A stretch of 6,237 nt of DNA from DATFAS01 sp035254305. Its GTDB lineage: Bacteria > Bacillota > Bacilli > Aneurinibacillales > RAOX-1. Shown piece by piece: positions 1-5,854 of this stretch. Every line of letters begins with the position of its first letter. Position 1 is the first letter of the stretch. Below the pieces are notes generated by a model, which did not search any database, was not told the DNA's origin, and saw only the letters and a program-made list of their open reading frames with translations. Made by a program: the position numbers and the translations under genes. The stretch spans positions 1-6,237 of the forward strand of contig DATFAS010000194.1 of NCBI GenBank assembly GCA_035254305.1, in the 5' to 3' direction.

Positions 1-53
1 GTTAACTTTTTATATAAATATTGGATAAGCTTATGTAAGGGGGCCCTTGAGGA
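1..53 (+). promoter_or_regulatory. Upstream region of spo0F: candidate -10 and ribosome binding site
   Basis: This A/T-rich leader holds a -10-like TATAAA at 13-18. Its -35 partner would lie before the window starts, so the promoter cannot be confirmed. A ribosome binding site AAGGGGG at 37-43 stands 10 bases before the spo0F ATG. A second GAGG at 49-52 is too close to the start to work well. B. subtilis spo0F is known to use SigA and SigH promoters and Spo0A binding sites; I see no clear SigH element or Spo0A box (TGTCGAA type) in these 53 bases, and such sites may lie further upstream. Confidence 0.3.
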
Positions 54-419
54 ATGCAAGATAATAAAATTTTAATCGTTGATGATCAATATGGAATTCG
101 TGTGTTGCTTTATGAGGTTTTTGGTAAAGAAGGATATCAAACATTTCAAGCAGCGAATGGGAAGCAAGCATTAGAGATTGTAGGGAATGAATCACCAGAT
201 CTAGTGATCCTTGACATGAAGATTCCTGGTATGGATGGACTTGAGATTCTTAAGGAAATTAAGAAGATCAACAAGGAAATTAAAGTAATCATGATGACTG
301 CCTATGGGGAGTTGGATATGATTAAAGAGGCAACGGAATTAGGGGCGGTTACCCATTTTACGAAGCCTTTTGATATTGATGAGCTTCGTTTGGCAGTTAA
401 GAGTCAACTAGCGGTATAA
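54..419 (+). CDS. spo0F: Sporulation initiation phosphotransferase Spo0F
   Basis: Single-domain cytoplasmic response regulator of the sporulation phosphorelay. In the known pathway it takes phosphate from sensor kinases (KinA family) on an aspartate and passes it to Spo0B, which passes it to Spo0A. The 121 residues form one receiver domain with no output domain, close to the 124 residues of B. subtilis Spo0F. The key residues fall at the same numbers as in the B. subtilis protein: acidic pair D10-D11, phosphorylated D54 in LDMKIPGMDG, T82 in MTAYGELDM, H101 and K104 in HFTKPFDIDE. The segment from residue 9 to 19 (VDDQYGIRVLL) and the KEGYQTFQAANG stretch are diagnostic for Spo0F over CheY-like proteins. 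Position 20 is Tyr where I recall Asn in B. subtilis; this lies on the helix 1 face that contacts kinases and Spo0B, so it may tune partner choice (inference). The ATG follows a good AAGGGGG site at 10 bases. The downstream neighbour fbaA is the conserved one. Confidence 0.96.
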   Translation: MQDNKILIVDDQYGIRVLLYEVFGKEGYQTFQAANGKQALEIVGNESPDLVILDMKIPGMDGLEILKEIKKINKEIKVIMMTAYGELDMIKEATELGAVTHFTKPFDIDELRLAVKSQLAV

Positions 420-420
420 T
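390..420 (+). promoter_or_regulatory. Weak candidate SigA promoter at the end of spo0F, ahead of fbaA
   Basis: A perfect -10 hexamer TATAAT at 415-420 overlaps the spo0F stop codon. A -35-like TTGGCA lies at 390-395, but the 19-base spacer is longer than the usual 17. A second TATAAT at 431-436 has no recognisable -35 at 16-18 bases. Either could supply a separate fbaA transcript, which would make sense because aldolase is needed at high level in growth while spo0F is not. No terminator is visible between spo0F and fbaA, so read-through from spo0F is also possible. This rests on short AT-rich matches and could be chance. Confidence 0.25.
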
Positions 421-488
421 ACAAGAGGGATATAATTTGTATGCCCTTATCCATTTCTTTAGAACGTTAAAATTGGAGGAATAGTAAC

Positions 489-1352
489 ATGGCATTCGTT
501 TCCATGACTGAAATGTTGAAGAAAGCAGTGGAAGGTAAGTATGCAGTAGGACAATTCAACATTAATAACTTGGAATTTACCCAAGCCATTCTTCTAGCGG
601 CTGGGGAAGAGAATTCTCCTGTTATTCTAGGTGTCAGCGAGGGCGCTGCACGCTACATGGGAGGATTTAAGCTGGTTGTTGCTATTGTTAGGGAATTAGT
701 GGATGAGTACAAAATAACGATTCCGGTAGCTATCCACTTAGACCATGGTTCATCCTTCGAAAAATGCGTAGAAGCTATCCATGCTGGATTTACATCTGTT
801 ATGATAGATGGGTCCCACTATCCACTTGAAGAGAATATTGCACTTACGAAGAGGGTTGTGGATGTAGCCCATGCACTTGGGGTTTCTGTAGAGGCAGAAT
901 TAGGTCGCATTGGTGGACAAGAAGATGATCTTGTTGTCAATGATGCAGATGCTATGTATGCCGTTCCTGCAGAATGTGATCAACTTGTTCGTGAAACTGG
1001 AGTGGATTGCTTTGCACCTGCCTTAGGATCTGTACATGGACCTTATAAGGGTGAGCCAAAGCTTGGTTTCGATCGTATGGAACAAGTGCAGAAGCTAACA
1101 GCGGTGCCTCTAGTTCTTCATGGAGGAACAGGAATCCCAACTAAGGATATTCAACGGGCGATTTCGTTAGGAACAGCGAAGATTAACGTAAACACGGAGA
1201 ATCAGCAAACTTCTGCTGCTACCGTTCGTAAGATTCTTGCAGAAAAACCAGATCTTTATGATCCACGTAAATATTTAGGACCTGCAAGGGATACGATTAA
1301 AGAAACGGTAAAAGCAAAAATACGTGAATTTGGCAGCAGCAATAAGGCTTAA
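489..1352 (+). CDS. fbaA: Class II fructose-1,6-bisphosphate aldolase FbaA
   Basis: Zinc-dependent cytoplasmic aldolase that reversibly splits fructose-1,6-bisphosphate into dihydroxyacetone phosphate and glyceraldehyde-3-phosphate in glycolysis and gluconeogenesis. The 287 residues match the B. subtilis FbaA length (285) and align nearly throughout, from SMTEML near the N-terminus to the REFGSSN C-terminus. Class II signatures are intact: HLDHGSS at residues 83-89, with catalytic D85 and zinc ligand H86; MIDGSH at 105-110; EAELGRIGGQEDD at 135-147; zinc ligand H183 in GSVHGPYKG; zinc ligand H211 in LHGGTGIP; and the phosphate-binding NVNTE at 233-237. This is the shorter class IIB form, without the long E. 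coli class IIA insertions. The start is supported by GGAGG at 475-479, 9 bases before the ATG. tal follows after 29 bases and probably shares the transcript, placing two sugar-phosphate enzymes together. Confidence 0.97.
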   Translation: MAFVSMTEMLKKAVEGKYAVGQFNINNLEFTQAILLAAGEENSPVILGVSEGAARYMGGFKLVVAIVRELVDEYKITIPVAIHLDHGSSFEKCVEAIHAGFTSVMIDGSHYPLEENIALTKRVVDVAHALGVSVEAELGRIGGQEDDLVVNDADAMYAVPAECDQLVRETGVDCFAPALGSVHGPYKGEPKLGFDRMEQVQKLTAVPLVLHGGTGIPTKDIQRAISLGTAKINVNTENQQTSAATVRKILAEKPDLYDPRKYLGPARDTIKETVKAKIREFGSSNKA

Positions 1353-1381
1353 ATTTACTGATAAATTAAGGGAGGACTACC

Positions 1382-2029
1382 ATGAAGTTTTTCATTGATA
1401 CAGCGAATGTGAATGAAATCAGAGAGATCAATTCATGGGGAGTATTAGCCGGAGTAACGACGAACCCTTCACTTGTTGCGAAGGAAGGCCGTGACTTTAT
1501 TGAAACCTTGAAGGAAATTATTGATATTGTAGATGGACCAATTAGTGCAGAAGTAATCAGCACACAGGCTGAAGGCATGATTGAAGAAGGAGAGAAGCTT
1601 GCTTCCCTATCTAAGAATATCGTAATTAAGGTACCGATGACCTCTGAAGGTCTTAAGGCTGTAAAGCACTTTTCCAAGAAGAAAATTAAGTCGAATGTGA
1701 CACTTGTCTTCTCTGCTAATCAAGCGTTACTTGCAGCTCGGGCAGGGGCTACATATGTTTCTCCATTCCTTGGACGTTTAGATGATATCGGGTTTGATGG
1801 TCTTGTTCTCATTTCTGATATCGTTGATATTTTCAATGCACACGGTATTGATACCGAAATTATTTCAGCAAGTATTCGTCATCCGATCCATGTGCTCGAA
1901 GCAGCAAAGATGGGAGCACATGTAGGAACGATTCCTTACAAGGTCTTCGAACAAATGATCAAGCACCCGTTAACTGATGCGGGTATTGAGAAGTTCTTGT
2001 CGGATTGGGAGAAGGCACAGCAAAAATAA
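1382..2029 (+). CDS. tal: Small transaldolase (TalA/YwjH type)
   Basis: Schiff-base-forming enzyme of the non-oxidative pentose phosphate pathway. It moves a dihydroxyacetone unit between sedoheptulose-7-phosphate/glyceraldehyde-3-phosphate and erythrose-4-phosphate/fructose-6-phosphate. The 215 residues form one TIM-barrel domain of the short MipB/TalC family. Visible motifs are FFIDTAN (D6), GVTTNPSL (N28), the Schiff-base lysine K83 in IVIKVPMT, SNVTLVFSANQALLAARAG at about 104-122, and SIRHP near residue 166. The sister enzyme fructose-6-phosphate aldolase (FSA) has Gln59 and Tyr131 in E. coli FsaA. Here the matching positions are Glu57 (SAEVIS) and Phe129 (SPFLGRLDD), as in transaldolases, so I call transaldolase and not FSA. 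The ribosome binding site AAGGGAGG at 1368-1375 is strong and sits 6 bases before the ATG. The gene is last in its unit, directly followed by a terminator. Confidence 0.94.
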   Translation: MKFFIDTANVNEIREINSWGVLAGVTTNPSLVAKEGRDFIETLKEIIDIVDGPISAEVISTQAEGMIEEGEKLASLSKNIVIKVPMTSEGLKAVKHFSKKKIKSNVTLVFSANQALLAARAGATYVSPFLGRLDDIGFDGLVLISDIVDIFNAHGIDTEIISASIRHPIHVLEAAKMGAHVGTIPYKVFEQMIKHPLTDAGIEKFLSDWEKAQQK

Positions 2030-2060
2030 GAAAAAGCACCTTTTGAGAAGGTGCTTTTTC
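2030..2060 (+). terminator. Intrinsic (Rho-independent) terminator after tal
   Basis: A perfect 13-bp stem starts on the base after the tal stop codon: arms 2030-2042 and 2048-2060 with a 5-base loop TTGAG. The core is AGCACCTT/AAGGTGCT, flanked by an A-run on the 5' side and five Ts (2055-2059) on the 3' side, the classic layout of a Firmicutes terminator. The A-run also pairs with the T-run, so the structure could act to some degree on the opposite strand, but no - strand gene needs it here. It separates the spo0F-fbaA-tal part from murA-glpX. Confidence 0.93.
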
Positions 2061-2065
2061 CCTTG

Positions 2066-2107
2066 GCATATAGGAAAATATAAGTTCTTAACTACTTTCC
2101 TATATGC
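2066..2107. repeat. Perfect 12-bp inverted repeat of unknown role upstream of murA
   Basis: The arms GCATATAGGAAA (2066-2077) and TTTCCTATATGC (2096-2107) are exact reverse complements, separated by 18 bases. The spacer itself contains a small 4-bp hairpin, AGTT-CTT-AACT (2083-2093). It begins 6 bases after the tal terminator but is separate from it. It has no T-run on either strand, so it does not look like an intrinsic terminator. It could be a structured RNA element if transcribed, a protein-binding site for murA, or a remnant of a small repeat. The remaining bases to murA (2108-2182) show a TATACA at 2164-2169 without a convincing -35, so I do not call a murA promoter. Confidence 0.8.
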
Positions 2108-2201
2108 ATAAGGTCCACCAAATTCTTTACTCTACTTCTTAGCGTGAGTTGCTTGCTTAAACATATACAAACATCTGGGGTAAGAGGAGACTAGAAATAC
2201 T

Positions 2202-3476
2202 ATGGAGAAGCTGTTCATTAAAGGCGGGAGACCTTTAGTGGGGAAGGTAACCATCAGCGGGGCGAAGAATAGTGCTGTTGCCCTTATCCCTGCATCCATT
2301 TTGGCAAATACCCCTACGGTGATTGAGAATTTGCCGGAAATTAATGATGTTGATATTTATATTGATATTTTAAGAGAGCTAGGAGCAAAGGTTGAGCTAA
2401 TAGACCAAGCTTTGTACATTGACCCTGCTGGCCTTGTCCCTAAACCATTGCCATCAGGGAAAATTAAGAAGCTTAGGGCCTCTTATTATCTAATGGGAGC
2501 TTTACTTGGTAGATTTGGGGAGGCAATCATTGGTTTACCAGGAGGCTGTGATCTTGGACCTAGACCGATTGATCAGCATATTAAGGGGTTTGAAGCACTA
2601 GGTGCTATAGCTGAAACCAAAGAAGGCTCCCTGTATTTAGGTGCAACACAATTGGTAGGTACGAAGATTTATTTGGATGTCATTACGGTTGGTGCGACGA
2701 TCAATATCATGCTTGCTGCTTCTCGTGCCAAGGGTACGACGATTATCGAGAATGCAGCTAAGGAGCCTGAAATTATTGATGTGGCTACACTACTTACGTC
2801 CATGGGAGCTGTGATTAAGGGTGCAGGAACAGATATTATTCGTATTATCGGAGTGGAGCATTTAAAGGGCTGTCGCCATTCTATTATTCCGGATCGCATT
2901 GAAGCAGGTACTTATATGATCGCAGCAGCTGCTACACGTGGGAATGTAATTATCGATAATGTCATTCCTCGCCATCTAGAGGGGATATCCGCTAAGCTTC
3001 GGGAAATTGGTGTACAAATTGTAGAGGGAGATGACTCTCTTCAGGTTATTGGACAACCGAGGTACCGTTCTACGGATGTGAAAACAGCGCCGTACCCGGG
3101 ATTTGCTACCGACCTACAGCAACCGATTACTGCTTTGCTTACGATGGCTAAGGGAACGAGTATGGTGACAGATAATATTTATACCGCACGATTTCGCCAT
3201 GTTGGTGAGCTCGCCCGGATGGGTGCACGTGTGAAGGTTGAAGGCCGTTCGGCTATTATTGAAGGGGTAGATAAGCTTTCTGGTGCTAGTGTGAAGGCTA
3301 CCGATCTTCGGGCTGGAGCTGCACTTGTTGTGGCTGGCTTAGCCGCAGAAGGAATTACAGAAATCACTGGGGTGGAGCATATTGACCGTGGGTATGCCTA
3401 CCTAGAAGAAAAGCTCTGTGAGCTTGGAGCAGAGATGTGGAGAGAGAATACTAAACGAATGGAAATAAGGGGTTGA
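2202..3476 (+). CDS. murA: UDP-N-acetylglucosamine 1-carboxyvinyltransferase, MurAB/MurZ type
   Basis: Cytoplasmic enzyme of the first committed step of peptidoglycan synthesis: it transfers enolpyruvate from PEP to UDP-GlcNAc. The 424 residues form the two-domain EPSP-synthase-like fold at normal family length. Active-site residues are present: K22-N23 in ISGAKNSA, catalytic C116 in GLPGGCDLGPRPIDQH (E. coli C115), R121, D304 in YPGFATDLQQP (E. coli D305) and R396 in HIDRGYAYLE (E. coli R397). The cysteine, rather than aspartate, predicts a fosfomycin-sensitive enzyme (family knowledge). Firmicutes usually carry two paralogues. The position between tal and glpX and the ASYYLMGALLGRF and ENAAKEPEIIDVATLL stretches match the second one, called MurAB or MurZ in B. 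subtilis. The start is chosen by the family N-terminus (MEKL.I.GG) and by AGAGGAG at 2183-2189; the 12-base gap is a little long. Its last codons contain the glpX ribosome binding site. Confidence 0.96.
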   Translation: MEKLFIKGGRPLVGKVTISGAKNSAVALIPASILANTPTVIENLPEINDVDIYIDILRELGAKVELIDQALYIDPAGLVPKPLPSGKIKKLRASYYLMGALLGRFGEAIIGLPGGCDLGPRPIDQHIKGFEALGAIAETKEGSLYLGATQLVGTKIYLDVITVGATINIMLAASRAKGTTIIENAAKEPEIIDVATLLTSMGAVIKGAGTDIIRIIGVEHLKGCRHSIIPDRIEAGTYMIAAAATRGNVIIDNVIPRHLEGISAKLREIGVQIVEGDDSLQVIGQPRYRSTDVKTAPYPGFATDLQQPITALLTMAKGTSMVTDNIYTARFRHVGELARMGARVKVEGRSAIIEGVDKLSGASVKATDLRAGAALVVAGLAAEGITEITGVEHIDRGYAYLEEKLCELGAEMWRENTKRMEIRG

Positions 3477-3482
3477 TGATTC

Positions 3483-4454
3483 ATGGAACGTAGTTTAACC
3501 ATGGAATTGGTGAGAGTAACAGAAGCAGCGGCATTATCTTCGGCAAGGTGGATGGGATTTGGTAAGAAAAATGAGGCCGATGATGCGGCAACAAGCGCAA
3601 TGCGTGCAGAATTCAACCATATCCCAATGGATGGTACAGTTGTGATCGGTGAAGGAGAAATGGACGAGGCTCCAATGCTTTATATTGGTGAAAGACTAGG
3701 AACTGGGATTGGACCGGCTGTTGACGTGGCTGTCGATCCATTGGAAGGAACAAATATTGTGGCTAAAGGTCTGTGGAATGCTTTAAGCGTTCTTGCTATT
3801 GCAGATCGCGGGAATCTGTTGCATGCACCTGATATGTATATGGATAAAATTGCTGTAGGTCCTGCAGCTGTAGGAGCTATTGACATCAACCGTTCCGTGA
3901 GAGAAAATCTTGAAGCAGTAGCGAAATGCACAGGCAAAGATTTGCGTGAGCTTACAGCGATTGTTCTTGATCGAGATCGTCACAGCAAGATTATTCATGA
4001 AGTACGCGAAGCAGGTGTGCGCATTAAATTGATTTCAGATGGTGACGTTGCCGCTGCGATTAATACTGCGTTCGAACATACAGGGGTAGATATCCTGTTT
4101 GGTGCGGGTGGAGCTCCTGAAGGGGTAATTTCAGCGGTTGCTCTTAAATGTCTCGGTGGAGAGCTGCAGGGAAGATTATTACCTCAGAACCAAGAAGAAT
4201 TCGACCGCTGTATCAAAATGGGACTTAAGGATCCAAATCAAATCCTTCGTATGGAAGACCTAGTAAAAGGCGATGATGCAATTTTTGCTGCAACAGGCGT
4301 AACCGATGGTGAACTGCTTCGTGGTGTTCGTTTTAGTGGTCAACGAGCTACGACACATTCTGTTGTTATGCGTGCGAAGACTGGAACGGTTCGATTTGTA
4401 GAAGGTCAGCACCGATTAGAAAGAAAACCTAATTTAGTCATGAAGGACGTTTAA
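3483..4454 (+). CDS. glpX: Class II fructose-1,6-bisphosphatase GlpX
   Basis: Metal-dependent cytoplasmic phosphatase that turns fructose-1,6-bisphosphate into fructose-6-phosphate, the irreversible gluconeogenic step. Some bacterial GlpX enzymes also act on sedoheptulose-1,7-bisphosphate. The 323 residues are close to the 321 of B. subtilis GlpX (YwjI). The metal and catalytic residues fall at the same numbers as in E. coli GlpX: D33 in KNEADDAAT, E57 in VIGEGEMDEAPML, D85 and E88 in DVAVDPLEGTN, and E213 in GGAPEGV. Other landmarks are PDMYMDKIAVGP, LISDGDVAAAINTA and MRMED-like RMEDLVKGDDAIFAATGVTDG. Only 6 bases separate it from the murA stop. The ribosome binding site AAGGGG (3467-3472) lies inside murA, 10 bases from the ATG, so the two are probably cotranscribed and perhaps translationally coupled. 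The stop codon lies in a hairpin loop. It opposes the usual glycolytic direction of nearby fbaA, so its activity is probably controlled at the enzyme or expression level. Confidence 0.96.
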   Translation: MERSLTMELVRVTEAAALSSARWMGFGKKNEADDAATSAMRAEFNHIPMDGTVVIGEGEMDEAPMLYIGERLGTGIGPAVDVAVDPLEGTNIVAKGLWNALSVLAIADRGNLLHAPDMYMDKIAVGPAAVGAIDINRSVRENLEAVAKCTGKDLRELTAIVLDRDRHSKIIHEVREAGVRIKLISDGDVAAAINTAFEHTGVDILFGAGGAPEGVISAVALKCLGGELQGRLLPQNQEEFDRCIKMGLKDPNQILRMEDLVKGDDAIFAATGVTDGELLRGVRFSGQRATTHSVVMRAKTGTVRFVEGQHRLERKPNLVMKDV

Positions 4455-4464
4455 AACGTCCTTT
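4442..4464 (+). terminator. Stop-codon hairpin at the end of glpX; weak terminator candidate
   Basis: The arms AAGGACGTT (4443-4451) and AACGTCCTT (4455-4463) pair perfectly over 9 bp, with one more possible G-T pair outside, leaving a 3-base loop TAA (4452-4454) that is exactly the glpX stop codon. The following bases are TGCTTTGACT, not a solid T-run, so as an intrinsic terminator it would be weak or leaky. It may instead protect the 3' end of the glpX mRNA, or partly separate glpX from rho. A translating ribosome at the stop codon would melt it. Confidence 0.6.
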
Positions 4465-4491
4465 GCTTTGACTAAGCTGGTGAGGTATAGT
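4463..4491 (+). promoter_or_regulatory. Candidate SigA promoter for rho
   Basis: A TTGCTT (4463-4468) and a TATAGT (4486-4491) are separated by 17 bases, the best spacing for a SigA promoter. The -10 matches the consensus at 5 of 6 positions, the -35 only at the TTG. Transcription would begin near 4498 and give a leader of about 50 bases. An overlapping TTGACT at 4468-4473 is a better -35 but has only a poor -10 (TACGCT, 4491-4496) at 17 bases. B. subtilis rho is known to have its own autoregulated transcript, which agrees with a promoter here. Confidence 0.4.
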
Positions 4492-4540
4492 ACGCTTATA
4501 CAATTAAATTTTTATGTTTGGTGAAAGTGTGGTGTTAGAT

Positions 4541-4556
4541 TAGAGATATGGATATG
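4541..4556 (+). promoter_or_regulatory. Weak ribosome binding site and two possible rho starts
   Basis: The rho leader has no strong Shine-Dalgarno sequence, unlike every other gene here. The best match is TAGAG at 4541-4545. It is only 2 bases from the ATG at 4548 but 8 bases from the ATG at 4554, so the second start (two residues shorter) has the better spacing. An in-frame TAG at 4536-4538 excludes any start further upstream. The weak site may keep Rho synthesis low. Confidence 0.4.
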
Positions 4557-5831
4557 CAATTAGCACAACTAGAGGAGAAAAAACTTACGGAGCTTTATAA
4601 GCTGGCGAAAGAATATCAGATTCCTTATTATGGGAACATGAAGAAGAAGGAACTGATTTTTGCCATTCTAAGAGCTCAAGCGGAAAAAAGTGGATTTATG
4701 TTCATGGAGGGTGTTTTGGAAATCCTGTCTGATGGTTATGGATTCTTACGCCCAATCAATTATTTGCCAAGTGCGGAGGATATCTATATTTCGGCTTCAC
4801 AGATCCGCCGATTCGATTTGCGGACTGGAGACAAGGTTTCCGGTAAGGTCCGTCCTCCTAAGGAAAATGAACGATATTTCGGTTTGCTCCATGTGGATGC
4901 AGTCAATGGGGAAGACCCTGAACAGGCTGCCGAACGTTTACATTTCCCTGCTTTAACGCCTCTCTATCCTCAGAAGAAGCTTGTGTTGGAAACCTCACCT
5001 AACCGTTTATCTTCAAGAATCATCGATCTTCTTGCCCCTGTTGGGCTCGGACAGCGCGGATTGATCGTTGCGCCTCCGAAAGCCGGGAAAACGATGCTGC
5101 TACAGGAGATAGCGAACAGCATAGCGGATAATAATCCGGATATAGAGCTATTTGTTCTATTGATTGATGAAAGACCAGAAGAAGTAACGGATATGCAGCG
5201 TTCTGTTAAGGCCGAAGTGGTAGCTTCAACCTTCGATGAAGTACCAGAAAACCATATTAAGGTGGCAGAGCTAGTTCTAGAACGTGCATTAAGATTAGTA
5301 GAACATAAGAAAGATGTTGTTATTTTACTTGATAGTATTACGCGACTTGCAAGAGCTTATAACCTTGTAATTCCTCCTAGTGGTCGTACACTATCAGGGG
5401 GGATTGATCCTGCTGCTTTTCACCGTCCTAAGCGATTCTTCGGTTCGGCTCGAAACATCGAAGAAGGGGGTAGCTTGACGATTCTTGCAACTGCTCTTGT
5501 AGAGACAGGCTCCCGTATGGACGATGTGATTTATGAAGAGTTTAAGGGAACAGGAAATATGGAATTACACCTAGATCGCAAGCTTGCTGAGAGAAGAATT
5601 TACCCAGCTATCGATATTCGCCGTTCAGGTACACGTCGTGAAGAGCTTCTGCTTAGTAAGTATGAGCTAGATAAAATTTGGACTATGCGCAAATCTATGT
5701 CAGAGACGCCGGAAATTACAGATATGTTCTTGCGTAAAATTGGTCAAACCAAGACGAACATTGAGTTCCTTGAATTGATTGAGACGGTTAAGCCGCGGGG
5801 AAGTCAATCGACATCGCAGGCAACGGTTTAA
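4548..5831 (+). CDS. rho: Transcription termination factor Rho
   Basis: Hexameric RNA-dependent ATPase/helicase that loads on untranslated, unstructured RNA and dislodges RNA polymerase. The 427 residues equal the B. subtilis length. Residues about 4-45 are the helical Rho N-terminal domain (LEEKKLTELYKLAKEY, MKKKELIFAIL). Residues about 50-120 are the cold-shock-like primary RNA-binding domain (EGVLEILSDGYGFLRP, DIYISASQIRRFDLRTGD). The rest is the RecA-like ATPase: Walker A APPKAGKT at 175-182, IDERPEEVTDM, Walker B ending at D262 with DSITRLARAYN, and the Q-loop PPSGRTLSGG at 276-285, followed by FKGTGNMELHLDR and RRSGTRREELL. No insertion domain or prion-like linker, as seen in some high-GC and clostridial Rho proteins, is present. 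The C-terminal tail after about residue 413 is Ser/Thr/Gln-rich and poorly conserved. The start is ATG 4548 or, with better spacing, ATG 4554. Rho is known to dampen antisense transcription and affect sporulation in B. subtilis, and to limit its own expression. Confidence 0.97.
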   Translation: MDMQLAQLEEKKLTELYKLAKEYQIPYYGNMKKKELIFAILRAQAEKSGFMFMEGVLEILSDGYGFLRPINYLPSAEDIYISASQIRRFDLRTGDKVSGKVRPPKENERYFGLLHVDAVNGEDPEQAAERLHFPALTPLYPQKKLVLETSPNRLSSRIIDLLAPVGLGQRGLIVAPPKAGKTMLLQEIANSIADNNPDIELFVLLIDERPEEVTDMQRSVKAEVVASTFDEVPENHIKVAELVLERALRLVEHKKDVVILLDSITRLARAYNLVIPPSGRTLSGGIDPAAFHRPKRFFGSARNIEEGGSLTILATALVETGSRMDDVIYEEFKGTGNMELHLDRKLAERRIYPAIDIRRSGTRREELLLSKYELDKIWTMRKSMSETPEITDMFLRKIGQTKTNIEFLELIETVKPRGSQSTSQATV

Positions 5832-5854
5832 GCTTTAGAAGATAGGAGAACCCC

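Noticed and set aside
25..34. 10-bp palindrome ATAAGCTTAT before spo0F
   Set aside because: It is short and AT-rich and close to the ribosome binding site; such palindromes are expected by chance and it matches no known operator.
952..1140. Open frame on the - strand inside fbaA
   Set aside because: It lies wholly inside a clear, conserved gene in another frame and shows no recognisable motif, so it is a shadow frame.
1366..1677. 103-residue open frame on the - strand over tal
   Set aside because: It is antisense to the conserved transaldolase, and its Ser/Ile-rich content is typical of reverse-strand reading of a coding region.
2108..2201. Possible T-box or other riboswitch in the murA leader
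   Set aside because: I found no T-box core sequence and no stem-rich conserved layout, and the stretch is too short for most known riboswitches together with an expression platform.
3398..3998. Three overlapping - strand open frames across the murA end and glpX
   Set aside because: They are antisense to conserved genes, overlap one another, and look like no known protein.
4690..4956. 88-residue + strand frame inside rho
   Set aside because: It lies within the conserved Rho RNA-binding domain in another frame; the Rho frame is certain.
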